From Atrichornis clamosus (taxonomy: Eukaryota > Chordata > Aves > Passeriformes > Menuridae), in contig WBMZ01004647.1 in the NCBI GenBank assembly GCA_013400975.1, positions 62,001-126,000 on the forward strand: a stretch of 64,000 nucleotides of DNA, read 5' to 3'. The notes under the pieces are model-generated. The model was not told where the DNA came from and ran no database searches. It worked only from the letters and a program-made list of their open reading frames with translations. Made by a program: the position numbers and the translations under genes. Below, piece by piece: positions 25,121 to 38,265 of the stretch; position 1 is the first letter of the stretch, and each line of letters begins with the position of its first letter.

Positions 25121-28100
25121 AATATTTTATCTCTAGCATGGTCATGCCTTGGGGCTTTTGGGTTTCAAATCTCGTACTGGGTTGATTCTCTGGTCTCCCC
25201 TTCTTCAGGGGGAAATATTTCTTCATGCAGAAATTATAAGTTTTAGATTGGGTATGGGGCTTAAGATGAGAGAAGGTGAGAAATACACCTTATTTAAATG
25301 AGTAAGCTTACCAGAAAACACTTTAGTATTCAGTGTCTGGAGAATAAAATTTTATAAGCAAATGTTCTATATACCCAATTAACATTACAATAGCAGCTAG
25401 GTAGCTGTAATTATTTGAATAATACATCTTGTAACCGAATGATTTATAGTTGATCTCAAACATCATGAGTTCTACTTAATGGTTTGAAAATTGCCCTTTT
25501 AAACACTTACATGATAAGTGGAGTTAAAGGATTGACTTACTAAGTGAGTGAGATCTTTGGCTTACATGTTGAAACTCCATTAAAATCACTGATAAATGTA
25601 TGTCTTAGCTAAGTTGGGCAGGGAACGACACAGACAAAAAACATCAAATCCTTCACAGTGAGCTGTTTCTGAAACATTTGATAAATGTATTTTGAGGTAG
25701 TTAAAGCTGTGTCAAAGCTGTACTCTGCTGGCATGCTGGTTTTTTAAGTTAAAACTTCAAATTCTGGTCCATCACCAGCTTTTAGTTTATTTCCAAATTC
25801 ATTGGACTCCTTCCTGTTTTTTTTTTCCTTTTCATTCTCTATTTCTTCACACCTAATTAAATCACCCATTTTTCCAAAATATGTGTGGGACACATGCAAA
25901 ACAGTAATTAAAGTTGAAAGTTTTTCCTTGATGATTGAGGCTGTTATGCAAATGATACATTTTTCATGTGGATCAAGACAATGGCCATACTAAATTAGAA
26001 ATTACTTTTTCTTCACTCCTGTAATTATTCCCTCAGTTCCTTATTGGCATGTCATGATGCATCAGACACTGAATGATTTTTCCTAATGGCTTGGTTAGAT
26101 GTTTAGATGCCAACTGTGACCCTGAGAGTTAGTCAATAAACTATCTCAATTTCTTCTCATATAGATGCAAATTGTATTCTGCAGAGAAGCTAATTACTTA
26201 TAATCCCCTTTTTTATGAATTTAAATTAGAAGTGTTTTGTATACCTGTAGAGTGCTCTGTTTCCCACCGGTAAAGTCCAGTGTCCTGTAACTGGATGTTA
26301 GCAAATGAAAGTTTTGCAATGGCTTTCAGAGGAGCTCTCAAGCCTGAACTATCTAAAGAATGTAAAATATTTAAGATTATTCTAATAAAGAGAACTCTTT
26401 AGAAAATGCTTTGTAATCTAAGGATCTTTCTAAGAATGACATCAATATCATGGAGCAAAAAAAAAAAAGGTGAAGTGTCAGGATGGCAAGTTCAGTGATG
26501 GGAAGAAGAGGAAATATAAATTATGAACTAAAGGAATTATTAACAACAAAATTCAAAATTTGAAGCTTAGATTATTCATGAGAGCTGATATTGAACGTAT
26601 GAGCTAGGAAATCTGATATGCTTTGGTACTGCTTTTGGTGCTTGGTGAATAAGTAGCTTGTGCAGAGCATGAGCATGGGAGCAGGCAGAGGCCACCTAGC
26701 CTGCTTCCAGTGTCCTGGATGTTCTCAAGCCCAGCAATTTGTGTTTCTGAGCAGCTTCAGTTTGGTGTAAGAAAAACAATCTGACCATCTGACTCCTGCT
26801 GTGCTTGATACTTTTGACTAACCCCTTCTTGGCCCCTGCTAGCCATAACTTTAACAAGCCCCAGAGAGTGGTGATTCAAATGGCCTAGAATTATTTTACT
26901 TGATATCTCCACCCCTGACTTTATTCTGTGAAGTGGCACTGTGAAATTAATAGCTTTGTGCAGAATTTAAAAGGCTGGAAACATTATTCTTCTGCTTCTA
27001 CAAAGTTCAGTCGGACTCATGTGGGACAATGCACTGGGTGGTGAATGGCACACTGGATGTCAAATAAGCTTCAGTTATATTTTTGGTTTTGTGTTCACTT
27101 TTTTTACTCCATTTTCCTAAACTCAGGCCAGTAAATCTAAGCAAGAGATTAAAAAGCTCCCCATGACAAGCTTCATTTGTATTTTCTGTGTACCCTGAGC
27201 CTCTTGGATATTTTTCATTGTATTTATTTCCATACAGTGATACAATCAGACATTATGACAAATGACAATTTGCTTGGAATCCTCAAGAATGTAACAAACT
27301 CTCCTATATACTATGCCTTTTTTAGAATATTTCTGGAATAAAGTTTACTTCATATGTAAGTTTTTTTACTTATAAGTAGATTCTGTGGCATCCTTATGAT
27401 ATTAACATTATTTTAATATCTCTTTATTTTTGTCTCATTTCTCATTTGGTGAATATTTTAAACAGTCTTTGACCTTCAGATTTCTTACTATTATTGCAAA
27501 AATATCTTGATTTCTAAAGACTCCTAGATCATTTGCTTTTCCTCTGACCGTTCTCAAAAGACAAAGTAGAAACTTAGGTACAAAAGCTTACTCCCAATGC
27601 TAAGTTGTTCAGGGTGGTGAGGAAAAGAGCTGACTATGGACAAATTCAAAATAAGTATGGGCAAACTGGAAAAAATTCAGAAGAAATTAGCATAAATGAT
27701 GACAAGTAGTAAATGGCTTAAAAAGGATATGAAGACATCTTACAAAATCATTGAGTAGGCTGTTTTGTATTCCAGTGAAAGAAATAAAAATTATCAAATA
27801 AGAAAGCAGGAACAAATTCAAAACAAGTTTGATACACAGTAGATCCTGTGAGTAAAAGCAATACAGGATTTCAGCAGCAGACTGTAAATAGTAGGGGAAA
27901 TGGTTTAGGCTTAGCCTTTTTAAAGAGACCTGGGGGAAGTGAGTTGAAGTGAACTAAATACTAGCAGTATCCCACAGAAATGGTCTAGAACGCCCATCTA
28001 GCCTCTATAGTGACTCAACAGAATTAGTTCAAAGGCTGTAATTTTTTAATTTGTGAGTGTGTGATTTGTGCCTTAAGTGAGTGTGGTCTTAGACTGGTTC

Positions 28101-28469
28101 CTGAAATATTGACCATTCATTTTGAAGCACTGACATTTATTTAATCTCATTTGAAGTTCATATACTTCAAAAGCAAGCATATAAATCTCTGTCATCTTAC
28201 CAGTTTCATTTCAAGAAATATTTCACTTTGTCTTAAATATACATCTTGAACACTCATTTATTAAGGTTGATCATTAGCCAGTCTGTCAAAAGAAATTTAG
28301 GTTATGTTGATCTGAATAATAATCTGCTGCGATGTTTTCATTGTAGCAGGACGTTTTTCTAAGATGTATTTGCTTTTTAACTTTGGCTGTCATTTGGCTT
28401 CTCTGTTGAAGTCCTCAAAAACATCATTATTACACTCTTTCTGAAAACTTGAATTTCTGCATATAGCAT

Positions 28470-28483
28470 CACCCTTAAGGGTG
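28470..28483. repeat. 14-bp perfect palindrome
   Basis: CACCCTTAAGGGTG is its own reverse complement. The flanks extend the symmetry imperfectly for a few more bases. No function is evident. Confidence 0.85.
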
Positions 28484-29717
28484 CTGCCAATAAACTGTCA
28501 AGCTTCAGCTTTCACTCAAGATGGTTGTTCAACATAAACTATATTGTGAAAAGAAATATGAAAAAATCTTTCAGCACTCTAGGATTTTGCTCGATCTTAA
28601 AACTTGTTTAATAGAGCATAGGAATTATTTCACTCACATTAGTAATTCAGCCTATGGTCTACATATGTTCACTTCTGTGCAACTTAAGAAATTAGTATTA
28701 AATCCTGAAGTCATGCAGGAATTGTATATGATTTTAACTGTTACTATTAGTAATTGCACATACACAGAGCAGTAAAAATCACTGTTAATGACAGGTGTGC
28801 TATTTCTTTTAGCACTTTGTTGGAAAGTAATGCTCTAACCAATGGAAAACTGGTTCTTTTTAATACCATTTGAAGCCATGCTAAATGTTAGCACTGTTTC
28901 TCTAGTCTGCTGTCCCCACATGGTTCTTTTTCTTGAGTTGTGTTGCTCATGAGATTTGGAAAACTGTGGTTGCTTTTCCTCCAACATCTGTGCAAAACTT
29001 GTCTCAAAAATCTCTCTTAAATTCCCCACAGTCGTTTCAGATTGCTTAAACTAACTGGCATGCAAAGCCTATATACGCAATATCTGCTACTAAATCTGCA
29101 GAGTGAAGCTGAGTTCAAGGTATTTATGAGAACAGGCATAGAACAAGCTTAATTTAAAAACTAAACTTTCAACCCCGTTTCATTGCTGTTGGTGATATTG
29201 TATCACTTTGCAACTAAAATCTTGAACTCTACTCTCTTTCCTCCTTTGATTTAATTCATACCTCTAAAATGTAGGATGGGGCAATGACAAGCCTCAAATA
29301 TGTTATGAATATAGGCTTAGCTTTTTTTGACTGGTTAAAGATATACTGCAAAGACATCCCTTATTTCCAGTGTCTAGAGTAATCCCAATCTTTGTATATT
29401 AATCCCTTCAATACTGGGATAAATCTATTAATCAACTCTAACCTGTTATGTATTCTGCGTTCATATAGTGATGAGGAATTAGTGTTCTCTAGGTAATCTC
29501 TGTACAAAACTATGAAGTTTAAAATTTCTTTTAAGGTCATCCCTGCTGTTTAATACCACACAAAGTGTGTCTATGGACATCACAGATTTTTACTGGTAGA
29601 AAATTTAAAAACTTGTAATATTTTCAGTAATGATGTTGAATCTGTTCAAAGAAGCTGTATTTACCTGAAAGCTGCCTTTTTAGGTCTCTGTCAAGTCACT
29701 GAATCAGAAAAGAAATA

Positions 29718-29857
29718 TTGTGAAGTCTTCCTCCTTGGACATATTAAAAACTTGACTGGTTGTGGTCCTGGGCAACCAGCTGTAGGTGGCACTTCTTGAG
29801 CAGGGAAGCAACATTAGATGATTTCTGAAGGTCTCTTTCAACCTCAACCATTCTGTG
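29718..29857 (+). mobile_element. CR1 LINE 3' end, 5'-truncated
   Basis: About 140 bp match the extreme 3' end of CR1 in + orientation: a TCCTTGGACATATTAAAAAC block, GTCCTGGGCAACCAGCT, CTTGAGCAGGG, TAGATGATTTCTGAAGGTC, then CAACCTCAACCATTCTGTGG. Truncation leaves only the final codons and the 3' UTR. It is better preserved than the copy at 7.3 kb over the shared part. Confidence 0.9.
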
Positions 29858-32800
29858 GATAAGCATCTCTGAAAAAAACATCCTTAATGATACACCTTCA
29901 GCCTGGTTTTGAAGAAACAGAAGGTAGTACGTGGTTCTAAAATTCAGCCGGTAGTTTCTGGTACTGTTGAGGAACAATTGGAGAGATCAGAGGAAAAGAA
30001 ACAGAAGCAGAGCTCCAGCAGAGTGTGATCGGTGGGCAGGTAGCATTAGAGTGCTGCTCGTGCCCTCCCTTCTAACCTGGTAACTTGGGCCTGCAGGTAG
30101 GACAACGCCAGTCACAGGATAGGTATTCTTTGCTCTCCTGCTTTTTTGGTACTGTCATAAAAGCATTGATGCGTTGCTAGCAATACAAAGATTGTACAAG
30201 TATGGTTCAGATCATCTCTGCACCCTCAATTTCCATGTTCCAGTGGCCTTTATAAAAGACTTTGGGGAAAGGCAAAAAAACCCACCAGACAACTTATTTT
30301 ATGACATTCTAAAATAAATATTGGTATTGCCTAATAATGAGAATACCAAATGTGTTTAAAACTGGGGGGAAAAAAAAGCTAAGAATAGTCTGTAATGTAG
30401 TTGCACAATGACTGTTTGTACTCCAAACATAAAACTCCTTGGTGCCACTTAAAAAATTATAAAAATAATTAAATAATTAATTTTTAATATCAAATTGAGT
30501 GGTATGGGATAGAGAAAATTATTACACAGTAAATCAAACTAAATTTAAACTGTTTTGTTGTAAATTTATTTTAAAAAAAGGAAGTCTTGTCTTTAGGCAG
30601 ACATTTAATTGAGATACATAATTTTTAATTTTAAAGTAAGCATAAAGTGTTAAGCTACTGCACATTGGTTTGTCTAATGCAAACTTTAAAAAGTTTTAAT
30701 AATGTCAGAATTATCATTAGGTCTTGTGGGAATTTTTTCTGATGGAACATATTGTTGGCCTTTAAAAATCATTAGCAATTGGATTCATATACAAGGCATT
30801 GGCATGATATTTGTGATTCAAGTTGGCTAGTATATGGTATACGACTTAAAAAAAGCCATAGCTTCTTTTGCAAACACTGAAGAGAAGGAGGCATGTGAAA
30901 ATTATTTTTAATTTCCATTTCTGACTCTAGTAGCTAATAAAGGATGAGTAAGTAAATCTGCAGTGGATAAAATCTGTAAGTTAAAAGCCTTCTCTTGGGG
31001 TTTGCCATTTACTCTCTTTTAACACAGGATAGTAGGTGGAGTTCACAGTAAACTAAAACTAGGAATCTGGTGTTGCCTTTTCAGGGTAATTTCCTGGTTT
31101 TTAATGTGTAGCACCTCTGTGGAACCTGAGAAATGGAATATGGTTCAGAGAAGCTTAATCTGCTAAGTTGACAGCAGCTATTTTAGGCAAATTTTGCCAG
31201 CACCTGTAAATATGGGGCTTTTTCAGCTTTCTTGGAATCTAATAGGAAGTGCAGAATATAACTAATGAGATGAAAGAGACGGATGCTTCCAAATTCAAAT
31301 CCTTAGTAGGTCACTATTTAGACAACTTCAAATTTTTCTCTTTGATTGTCTCATCTCGTGACTAGAACACATAGTGGTACAAAGCTAAATTCCTGCCACC
31401 ATGATTGTAATGGCAGCTATCATGTTATTATGATGCTTTTAATTTTTAAAGTTATGGTATGAACAAGCATTAGAAGCAACCAGAAAATTGTTAGGTACAG
31501 GCACTTTCTATGGAAGAAGACTTGGACAATATACTCTGTTAATTGTGTCATAGGTAAATAAAGTAGCACAATTTTGATGAACACTGTAGTGTATATATAT
31601 GTATTTTATGTACGAAATACATTAGTTCAAAAAAATAAGGTATTTGTATGTCTGTTAACCAGAGTTTATACTGTTACTACTGTAACAGAAAGGTTTGCAA
31701 GCAAAAGGTAATAACTTAAAGTTTGACAGAGACCTGTAATATGTGATTCAATGACAGCATTCTATTTGTTACAGAATTGTTGATACCAATATTCCAGATA
31801 TAAACTGCAACTAAAATAGAGTACATTATCAGACTTTGTCCTGAGATAAAACAAATGTGACTCATATTGAAATTTATAGAGAATGGCCTGAACAATCCTC
31901 CAGCTGAAACTGATTTTAAAAGATTAATTTCAGATAATCAGAATAGTCAATTTTTGTCCGAGTCTAATTTATTTCCTCTTTGTTTGACTCTGGACTTCTC
32001 CCTTTTGCTGTCATTCCAACCAGACCTTTATTACCAATGATCTATAAGTAATTTTTATGAAATTTATAATATTTTATATTATTTAAAGTTTTTACTTCTT
32101 GTGAAGAAACTCACCTGCTCTCATTGGCTTTTAGCAAATGTACTTTTCCTGATACTTACGCATACAGTAAATAGAATTTCATAAATTAGACAATGAAATC
32201 TAATTAGATCCTTTAGTTTTCTCTTTATCTGGAATGATAATGTGGATTTAATTTAAAATTGTCAAAAGCAAACAACAGAAATAATGGAAAACAGATTAGA
32301 GCAAAAATAAGTTAAACTGTAGCCTTAAGAAATAAGCTAAAGTAAAATTATACAAAGCTTGCATTCACTAAGAATCATGTTTTATATTCTTGCATGTACT
32401 TGTACTGGCTTTGGGTGCAATTAAATCCTGAACTATATACTGCCAGGAAAGTTTGTTTCCCTCAGGGCTGGAACAGATGGTAGAGATTTTTTTTTCTTTA
32501 CACCATTTATAAAAAGTATTTTTTGCCACAGAAAACTGCTGATGTTGGTCTTAAAGCAGTAGAATTCTTAGCTGTATTCTCTGTAGGGTTATTACCAAGA
32601 CTTCTGGTAAACAGACAGTGTATTGAAGTTTTGGTATTAGCAGTATTTTAATACAGATTTGATATCTATCTAATAATGTTTGTTGTACAGAATACAAAAA
32701 GTGCTATTGACTAATAAAACTGTAAATTTTCGTTTATTATTCAGCCTGTTTGTCAGGATATTTCACTGTGCAAGGAGGAGGCTATAAATTAGCATTTCCC

Positions 32801-35800
32801 AGTCATCACTGATAATTAGAAGAATAAAAATCTAAATGCATGGAGAATACTAGAACTGTTGTTAATCATGAGCACTCCATACTCTTAATCCCACCTGGAA
32901 AATGAAAAAGCACTCCTGGGATCTAGTGAAATGGCAAGCCTTGTATCTCAGTAAAAGAAATCTGTAACAGGGAAAAATATCCTTGTGGTGTTAAATACTA
33001 ATTATTGTCAGGAAGTTTCATTAGTGCTTCTAAATTTAAGGCAACTGCTGAATGGATCAGTTCTTTGTTATTTTCCTATTCCATCGTCTCTTTGATAAAG
33101 TCCTTGCCATTCAAACAGAACATAAAGATTTTTATTGGTCCCTTATGATGCAAACTATAGTTGTACAATCATTTTAGAATATGAGCTCTGTGTGCTCTTA
33201 GATTTGCTGTCGCTTTATCACAATTGTAGAAGCATCTTGAAGTGTGTTTGCTTAAGCAGATGGTGAATGGCCACACTGGGAATATATCTATCTTCTTTAC
33301 TGTATGATGAAGTTTTAAAGCAGACATTTTACCTATGGTAGTTGGGAAAACATACTTTTGTCATAAATCTTGTAGGAAAAAAACTGGTAAAAGATTTTGA
33401 AGTCCCTAATAAGGACCGAGTACATGAAATTGGTATAAATTAGATGAGTGAGCACATATGACACATACAATATATAAGAATGCTAATGCCTTCTTTAATT
33501 TCTACAGTATTTTAAAATTAAGTCTTTTTAAAAGAAATTGGAAGTCATGTGTTTCAGATTTTTGTTTACAGAATACCCCAAAGTGCTAAGGATTAGTGTG
33601 GGGCAGGGAAGACCACCTAATAGGAATGGAGGTTTCTCTGACTCTGTCATTTGAGAGAACTCAGATCTAATTCAAACCATCCTACTGAGTCTAATGAAGG
33701 TTAGGTTCATTGAAATTAGTCAGTTGAAGAATATTTGTTGTAGTGCAAGCATGAAAGATGTAAAAGGGAGTCCAAGGGAAAAAGTACTGGGTCAGACATT
33801 TGAAATAATTAAGCCTTAAAAACCAACCAAACAAGAAGCCCCCTCAAACCTCCCCAAAAATTTTGAAAATATGCTGTTTGTACCAATAATGTCATATTCT
33901 TCTTATACAGAATGCAATCAGGTCAATGCTCTGAAGTCTGTTTTCAGATAACAGATTTCAGGCCAAGTCTGAGTTTGAGCCTGCTTGCCTGTTTTGATAA
34001 TTTTAGTTCTCAAATGAAAGATACAGAAAAACAGTAAAGAACAGCAGTAAGGGGAAACACTAAAAGTTTTAAATACTCTTTTACAGTTCTCATAGGTGGG
34101 ATACTAACCTTTAGAAGAAGCTAGTCTAGTAGCCTGAACTTTTCATAAAGCTGTCTGGTATCCTGCTCCATGGATATTCCAAAGTCACACACTTGGATCC
34201 CTACACTGTTTACTGGCATCTTGGGTTTGCCCAACATCCAAACAAAAATTAATATTCAATCTTCAAAATATTTTTTGCATGGGAAAGTTAGTTTTAGGGA
34301 CCACAAGAAAAGATCACCCAAAAAAGGAAAAAAAAAACTTTTAGGCTGGAATTCCTGTCAGAATAAATGATAAATTCATCCTACAGGCATTTCACCATTT
34401 TCCTCAGCATACACATGTTGGCTGCTATAGTCTGTGAATTGACTGGCCTTGTTCTCTCCAGTCTCTCAGACCCAGGAGACCAGTGGTACTCAGTCATGCT
34501 AGAAAGTAGCCTGGAATGAACCACCAATATTAGTTTAAAGGTGGTTTATCTTAGTACCAGATTACTAGATTAAAAAGCATCCTAGAAGCAAGGGTCTTAC
34601 TGTAGCACAAGTATTCACAGACTATGATTGTTGTTGCCTCTTTAATCTTTTCTTTGATACACAAAGTTCAGCTAGGTAGTGATGCTCCCTGAGGGCTGCA
34701 GATGGGCAGCTGCTCCTTCATTGTTCTTGTTTTTTGTTTTGTTTGTTTGGGGTTTTTTTTAAGTATCTTTACAGGAGCGGTGGAAAACCCATGGGTAGCT
34801 TTGAGTTTCTTTTCTGATCTGAGCTGTTGGAAAAATAGAAAGTTTTCTGTGTGCAAGTAAAAGGCTGTACAATTATCTTGTAATGTTTTTTTCTGCATTT
34901 CTCACTTATTGCTTTCCTAACTTCTGCGATGTAGGAGGGTTCTCTTAAATTGATGGAATTTACCTCAACAAACTGACTTCCATAGATTGAGAGTACAACT
35001 CATTCTGAAACTCTAAAAGTATTTCTGAATGCTGAGATGGGGTTATGCACAGTTTGGTCTGCTTATTTCAACAAATCACTAAGTTTTGAAGTTTAAATTA
35101 GCACATTCCTAACATCAGAATTTTAGTGTGTGCACACTTTAAATACTTCTAAAATGTTACTGAGAATAATGGCTCAGGCCTCTGAGATGTATACTCTATT
35201 ACAATTGCCAGAGAAGGGAATCATGTTCTTCCCTTTGAATTCATGTACTTATTGGTAATTGAGGAATGGTGATGCTCAGCAGAGTGTATAGGCTCAGGTA
35301 GAGCTAATACTAGTTTGTGATAAAATAGAACAGAGGGACAGATTTCCTGAGGAATTCCATTTCCTTGTTGTCTTTATATGTCTCAATCCAGAAACAAACC
35401 ATGTCTACTGGTATATTTTGTGGATTTTGCTCCCTTTGAGACAGTCTTAACCTGAAGAATTTTTCTGCATGAATTTAGGGATTTACCTTGTCTCCTGAAG
35501 AGAATGCACATCTATTATGTGAAACCTCCATCTTCCTTTGTATTTTAGGTAATAAAATACAGAAGAGATATTCACTGAGTCTGGCAATTTTGTTGTTCTG
35601 CTTTGTTTTGCATTTTGAAAACTGCATCAGTGAGTTTTTTCCCTCTCTTACATGACAGGTGTGACAGTTGAGACAAATTGCTGTCGGCTCAGTGTTCTGT
35701 TGTTTAGTATTCAGGATCTGCTTGGTCTTTCTTGAAGTGTCCTTGGTCAATGTTTTTTCTAAGGTTGAACTTTTCTTTCTCATCTCCATCAGATCTCAAT

Positions 35801-35837
35801 GGCTGTAGAAGGAATTGTAATGCTCTGAGGTGTCAAT
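29858..35837 (+). other. FSTL5: Intronic sequence, no gene seen
   Basis: AT-rich throughout, with an extremely A/T-biased stretch at about 30448-30495. C/A-rich low complexity lies at 33812-33851 and G/T-rich at 34722-34761. A 104-codon minus-strand open frame at 35475-35789 is lysine/threonine-rich and shows no known domain. Confidence 0.5.
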
Positions 35838-35919
35838 TGTTGTGGTTCAACCTGCAGGCAGCTAACCACCACAGGAAGGTGTTTAGAAAATTAACGCGAT
35901 CCCAGCCAAAACCAGGACA
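35838..35919 (-). mobile_element. 82-bp internally deleted ERV LTR with 4-bp target-site duplication
   Basis: The left 35 bases (TGTTGTGGTTCAACC, then GGCAGCTAACCACCAC) correspond to the reverse complement of the 3' end of the same avian LTR family seen at 12786. The right part (AAAATTAACGCGATCCCAGC, then CAAAACCAGGACA) corresponds to the reverse complement of its 5' end. The middle, several hundred bases in full copies, is missing. The element runs TG...CA, and the tetranucleotide CAAT flanks it on both sides (35834-35837 and 35920-35923), as expected for a target-site duplication made by integrase. It is noncoding. The LTR assignment is from memory of the family; the direct repeats are seen in the sequence. 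Confidence 0.75.
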
Positions 35920-36417
35920 CAATGTACTCATTTTGTTGTTTAAATTGGAAGATTTTTTTCTGTATCACTGCTTAGGGTGCAGCACTTGCTACAGCCCAGG
36001 TTATCTAGCCAGCTTCTTTGTGTCAATGTCTACAACAACAGCTGAAGAAAATTCTTGGGTTTTAAGGTATATTAACGCATGAATATTATTGCTTGTATAT
36101 ATGTGTGTATATACAAACCAATAAACAATACTAAATTTATGTTTATGTATTTATACATATTAATATGTTTACAAAGACACATTGGCAATAAAATTGTGTC
36201 TTCAGAGAAGGATGATTTACCTTTGCTAATTTAGCATAATTTTTTTTAAAGTGTAGAGTGACAACTATGTAACCAGAAGAAAGTGAGAGCAGTGATAAAT
36301 CAATGTTTGCTATCACAGTCCTTTGGACCTGCTAGGGAGATGAGATACAAACACCATGAGAAAATTAAAAGTTGTTATAGGGAACTTCCAGAATATTTAA
36401 AACAAACAAGGAAAAAA

Positions 36418-36444
36418 CCCAACACCCAAACCCCCCAAGACCCC
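36418..36444 (-). other. Canonical G-quadruplex motif on - strand
   Basis: Four C runs on + (36418-36420, 36425-36427, 36431-36436, 36441-36444) are separated by 4, 3 and 4 bases, so the minus strand meets the G3+N1-7 rule. It lies inside a longer C/A-only tract. Confidence 0.75.
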
Positions 36445-37077
36445 AGACTAATGAGTTTTACCTTTGGGGGAAAAAATCGTAAGAAACATGGGTGGAATAG
36501 AAAAAAAAAAATGTTTCGAGTAGTTAAATAGGATAAGAACATTATAGTTATATATAAGTGTTAAGGTTTCAAAAGTAAAATCTCAGAAGTTCTTGAGGTT
36601 TTTAAGGGAAGAATGAAAATTGTCTCATTCCTTCTGTCTCTGGTCTTACTTTTCACTTTTACATGCCATCTCAGTGTGGAGAAGCTGCTATGTTATACCA
36701 CTTCCTCTTAGTAGATACCTGTTTGTTAAAAAAACAACCTTCTAAAGGACGGTTTTATTTAAAGAGGCGTTGATAGCTTTTCCTTGTGCTGCTGAGATTG
36801 AGTTTTCATCTCTGTTTTGAATCTCTGCAGGGAGTATTTTCATCAGTATGAACACTAAATGACCAGTTTAGACTTGCCTATGAAAAAAAATTCCTTGATT
36901 ATCTGATAATCCTCTCTGCTGGTAATAAAAATAGGTCTGCTCTGGGCAGCATTTTTAAATGTTTTGGTGATCAGAATTGTCTTGACTGCCAATAAGATGC
37001 AGGAAGAGACATTGAATAGCTTAGGGATACATTTCAAAGTACAGGCATTTAATAGTGTTTTAACTGCATTAGCAGGC

Positions 37078-37111
37078 AATAGCACCATTTTCTTAATAGC
37101 ACCATTTTCTT
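37078..37111 (+). repeat. Perfect 17-bp tandem duplication
   Basis: AATAGCACCATTTTCTT is present twice head to tail (37078-37094 and 37095-37111) without mismatch. This suggests a recent replication-slippage event. Confidence 0.92.
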
Positions 37112-38061
37112 AAAGGTAGAATCTTATCTATTGTACTATTTTCAATTTCCTCCAGTGACATCCACCCAATTCCCAAATACATCTCATACCATTATGACAG
37201 TCATAGCAATTCAGTCAGTCTAATAAACATACAATTATTTCCTTAATTTACAAGTTGAAAATGATGTCTTTGAACAGTCTTTCAGACATGGTTTTTATGG
37301 GCTAATTCATAAATTCGTATACATATCTGTAGGCCTTTTGCTGACATTATATTTTGGGAATGTACAAAAATTTCCTTCTGATTGCAAATCCAAAAGTGTT
37401 TTAATTTTAAGGAGTTGATATTAAAAAAAGGAAAAAACCTACATTCTGTTAAATTATCTGGTATCTTTTGTAAAAGGAACAAAATATCTGTGCTAAAGTG
37501 ACATGAAGTTTGCCTATGGATATAATGTAGACACACATATGCGCTACTTGTAACAAGGACAGGGCTGCCTGCTATTTCTGATTTAAGGCCTCATATGAGA
37601 GCCGTGTCAGTGACTTTTTCAGCTGACTTCAGTAGCTGCTTGAGCAACTCAAAGTAGTGTTAGACAACAACTGAGAACACTGTCCAGTTTAAGTGACTAA
37701 GTTAACTTTACTTCGTATCATTGATTTGTGAATCTGTAGGATCAAGCTGGATGTTGTGTGCCGAGGGTCAGACGAGAAGTAAGCTCTGTAAAAAACTGCT
37801 GCTGTGTCATGAAACAAAATCATTCGCATTTGCCAATGCATAGTAACTCATGCAACTTTTATGAGGGCATAACATTTCTTTCAACTCTATTTCCTCTGCT
37901 GGGAATATGAACTGTGCTCAGTGGTCTGCCTGAAGTAACATCACTGTTACGTTTCGGTTCTGCCTTATTTGCTAATACAGAGAATAATGGAGATTGTACT
38001 GATCTGGGGTAGCTATATTAGTAGTAGTCAGTAGAAGAGGCACGTAGCATAGGCAAAGTTG

Positions 38062-38130
38062 TTGGGGGAGTGTGCGTGTGTGTGTACTCCTCCTCCTTCC
38101 CTCTCTCTTCCTCTCCCTCACTCCTTTTTC
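38062..38130. repeat. GT microsatellite followed by polypyrimidine tract
   Basis: A short interrupted (GT)n over roughly 38068-38085 passes directly into about 45 bases of C/T-rich sequence (CTCCTCCTTCC, CTCTCTCTTCC). It ends next to the 3' tip of a minus-strand CR1, a common junction for CR1 insertions. Confidence 0.8.
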
Positions 38131-38136
38131 ATGGAA

Positions 38137-38265
38137 GCACAGAATGGTTTGGGTTGGAAGGGACCTTAGAAGTTGTCTAGTTCCAACCCTCCTGCCAGGG
38201 GCAGGGATGCCATCCACTAGACTGGGCTACTCAAAGCTCCATCCAGCCTGACCTTGGGCACTTCT
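38137..38265 (-). mobile_element. CR1 LINE 3' end, antisense
   Basis: Read on the minus strand this is a CR1 tail. On + it begins with CACAGAATGGTTTGGGTTGG, AAGGGACCTTAGAAG and GTTCCAACCCTCCTGCC, then CTAGACTGGGCTACTCAAAG and CCATCCAGCCTGACCTTGGG. Only the last about 130 bases of the element are present (5' truncation). Confidence 0.9.

Larger units (their letters stand above)
35924..38061 (+). other. FSTL5: Intronic sequence, no gene seen
   Basis: AT-rich. Holds TA/TG-rich low complexity near 36090-36120, a C/A-rich tract with a quadruplex motif (36418-36444) and a 17-bp tandem duplication (37078-37111). Open frames up to 84 codons show no resemblance to known proteins. Confidence 0.5.
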
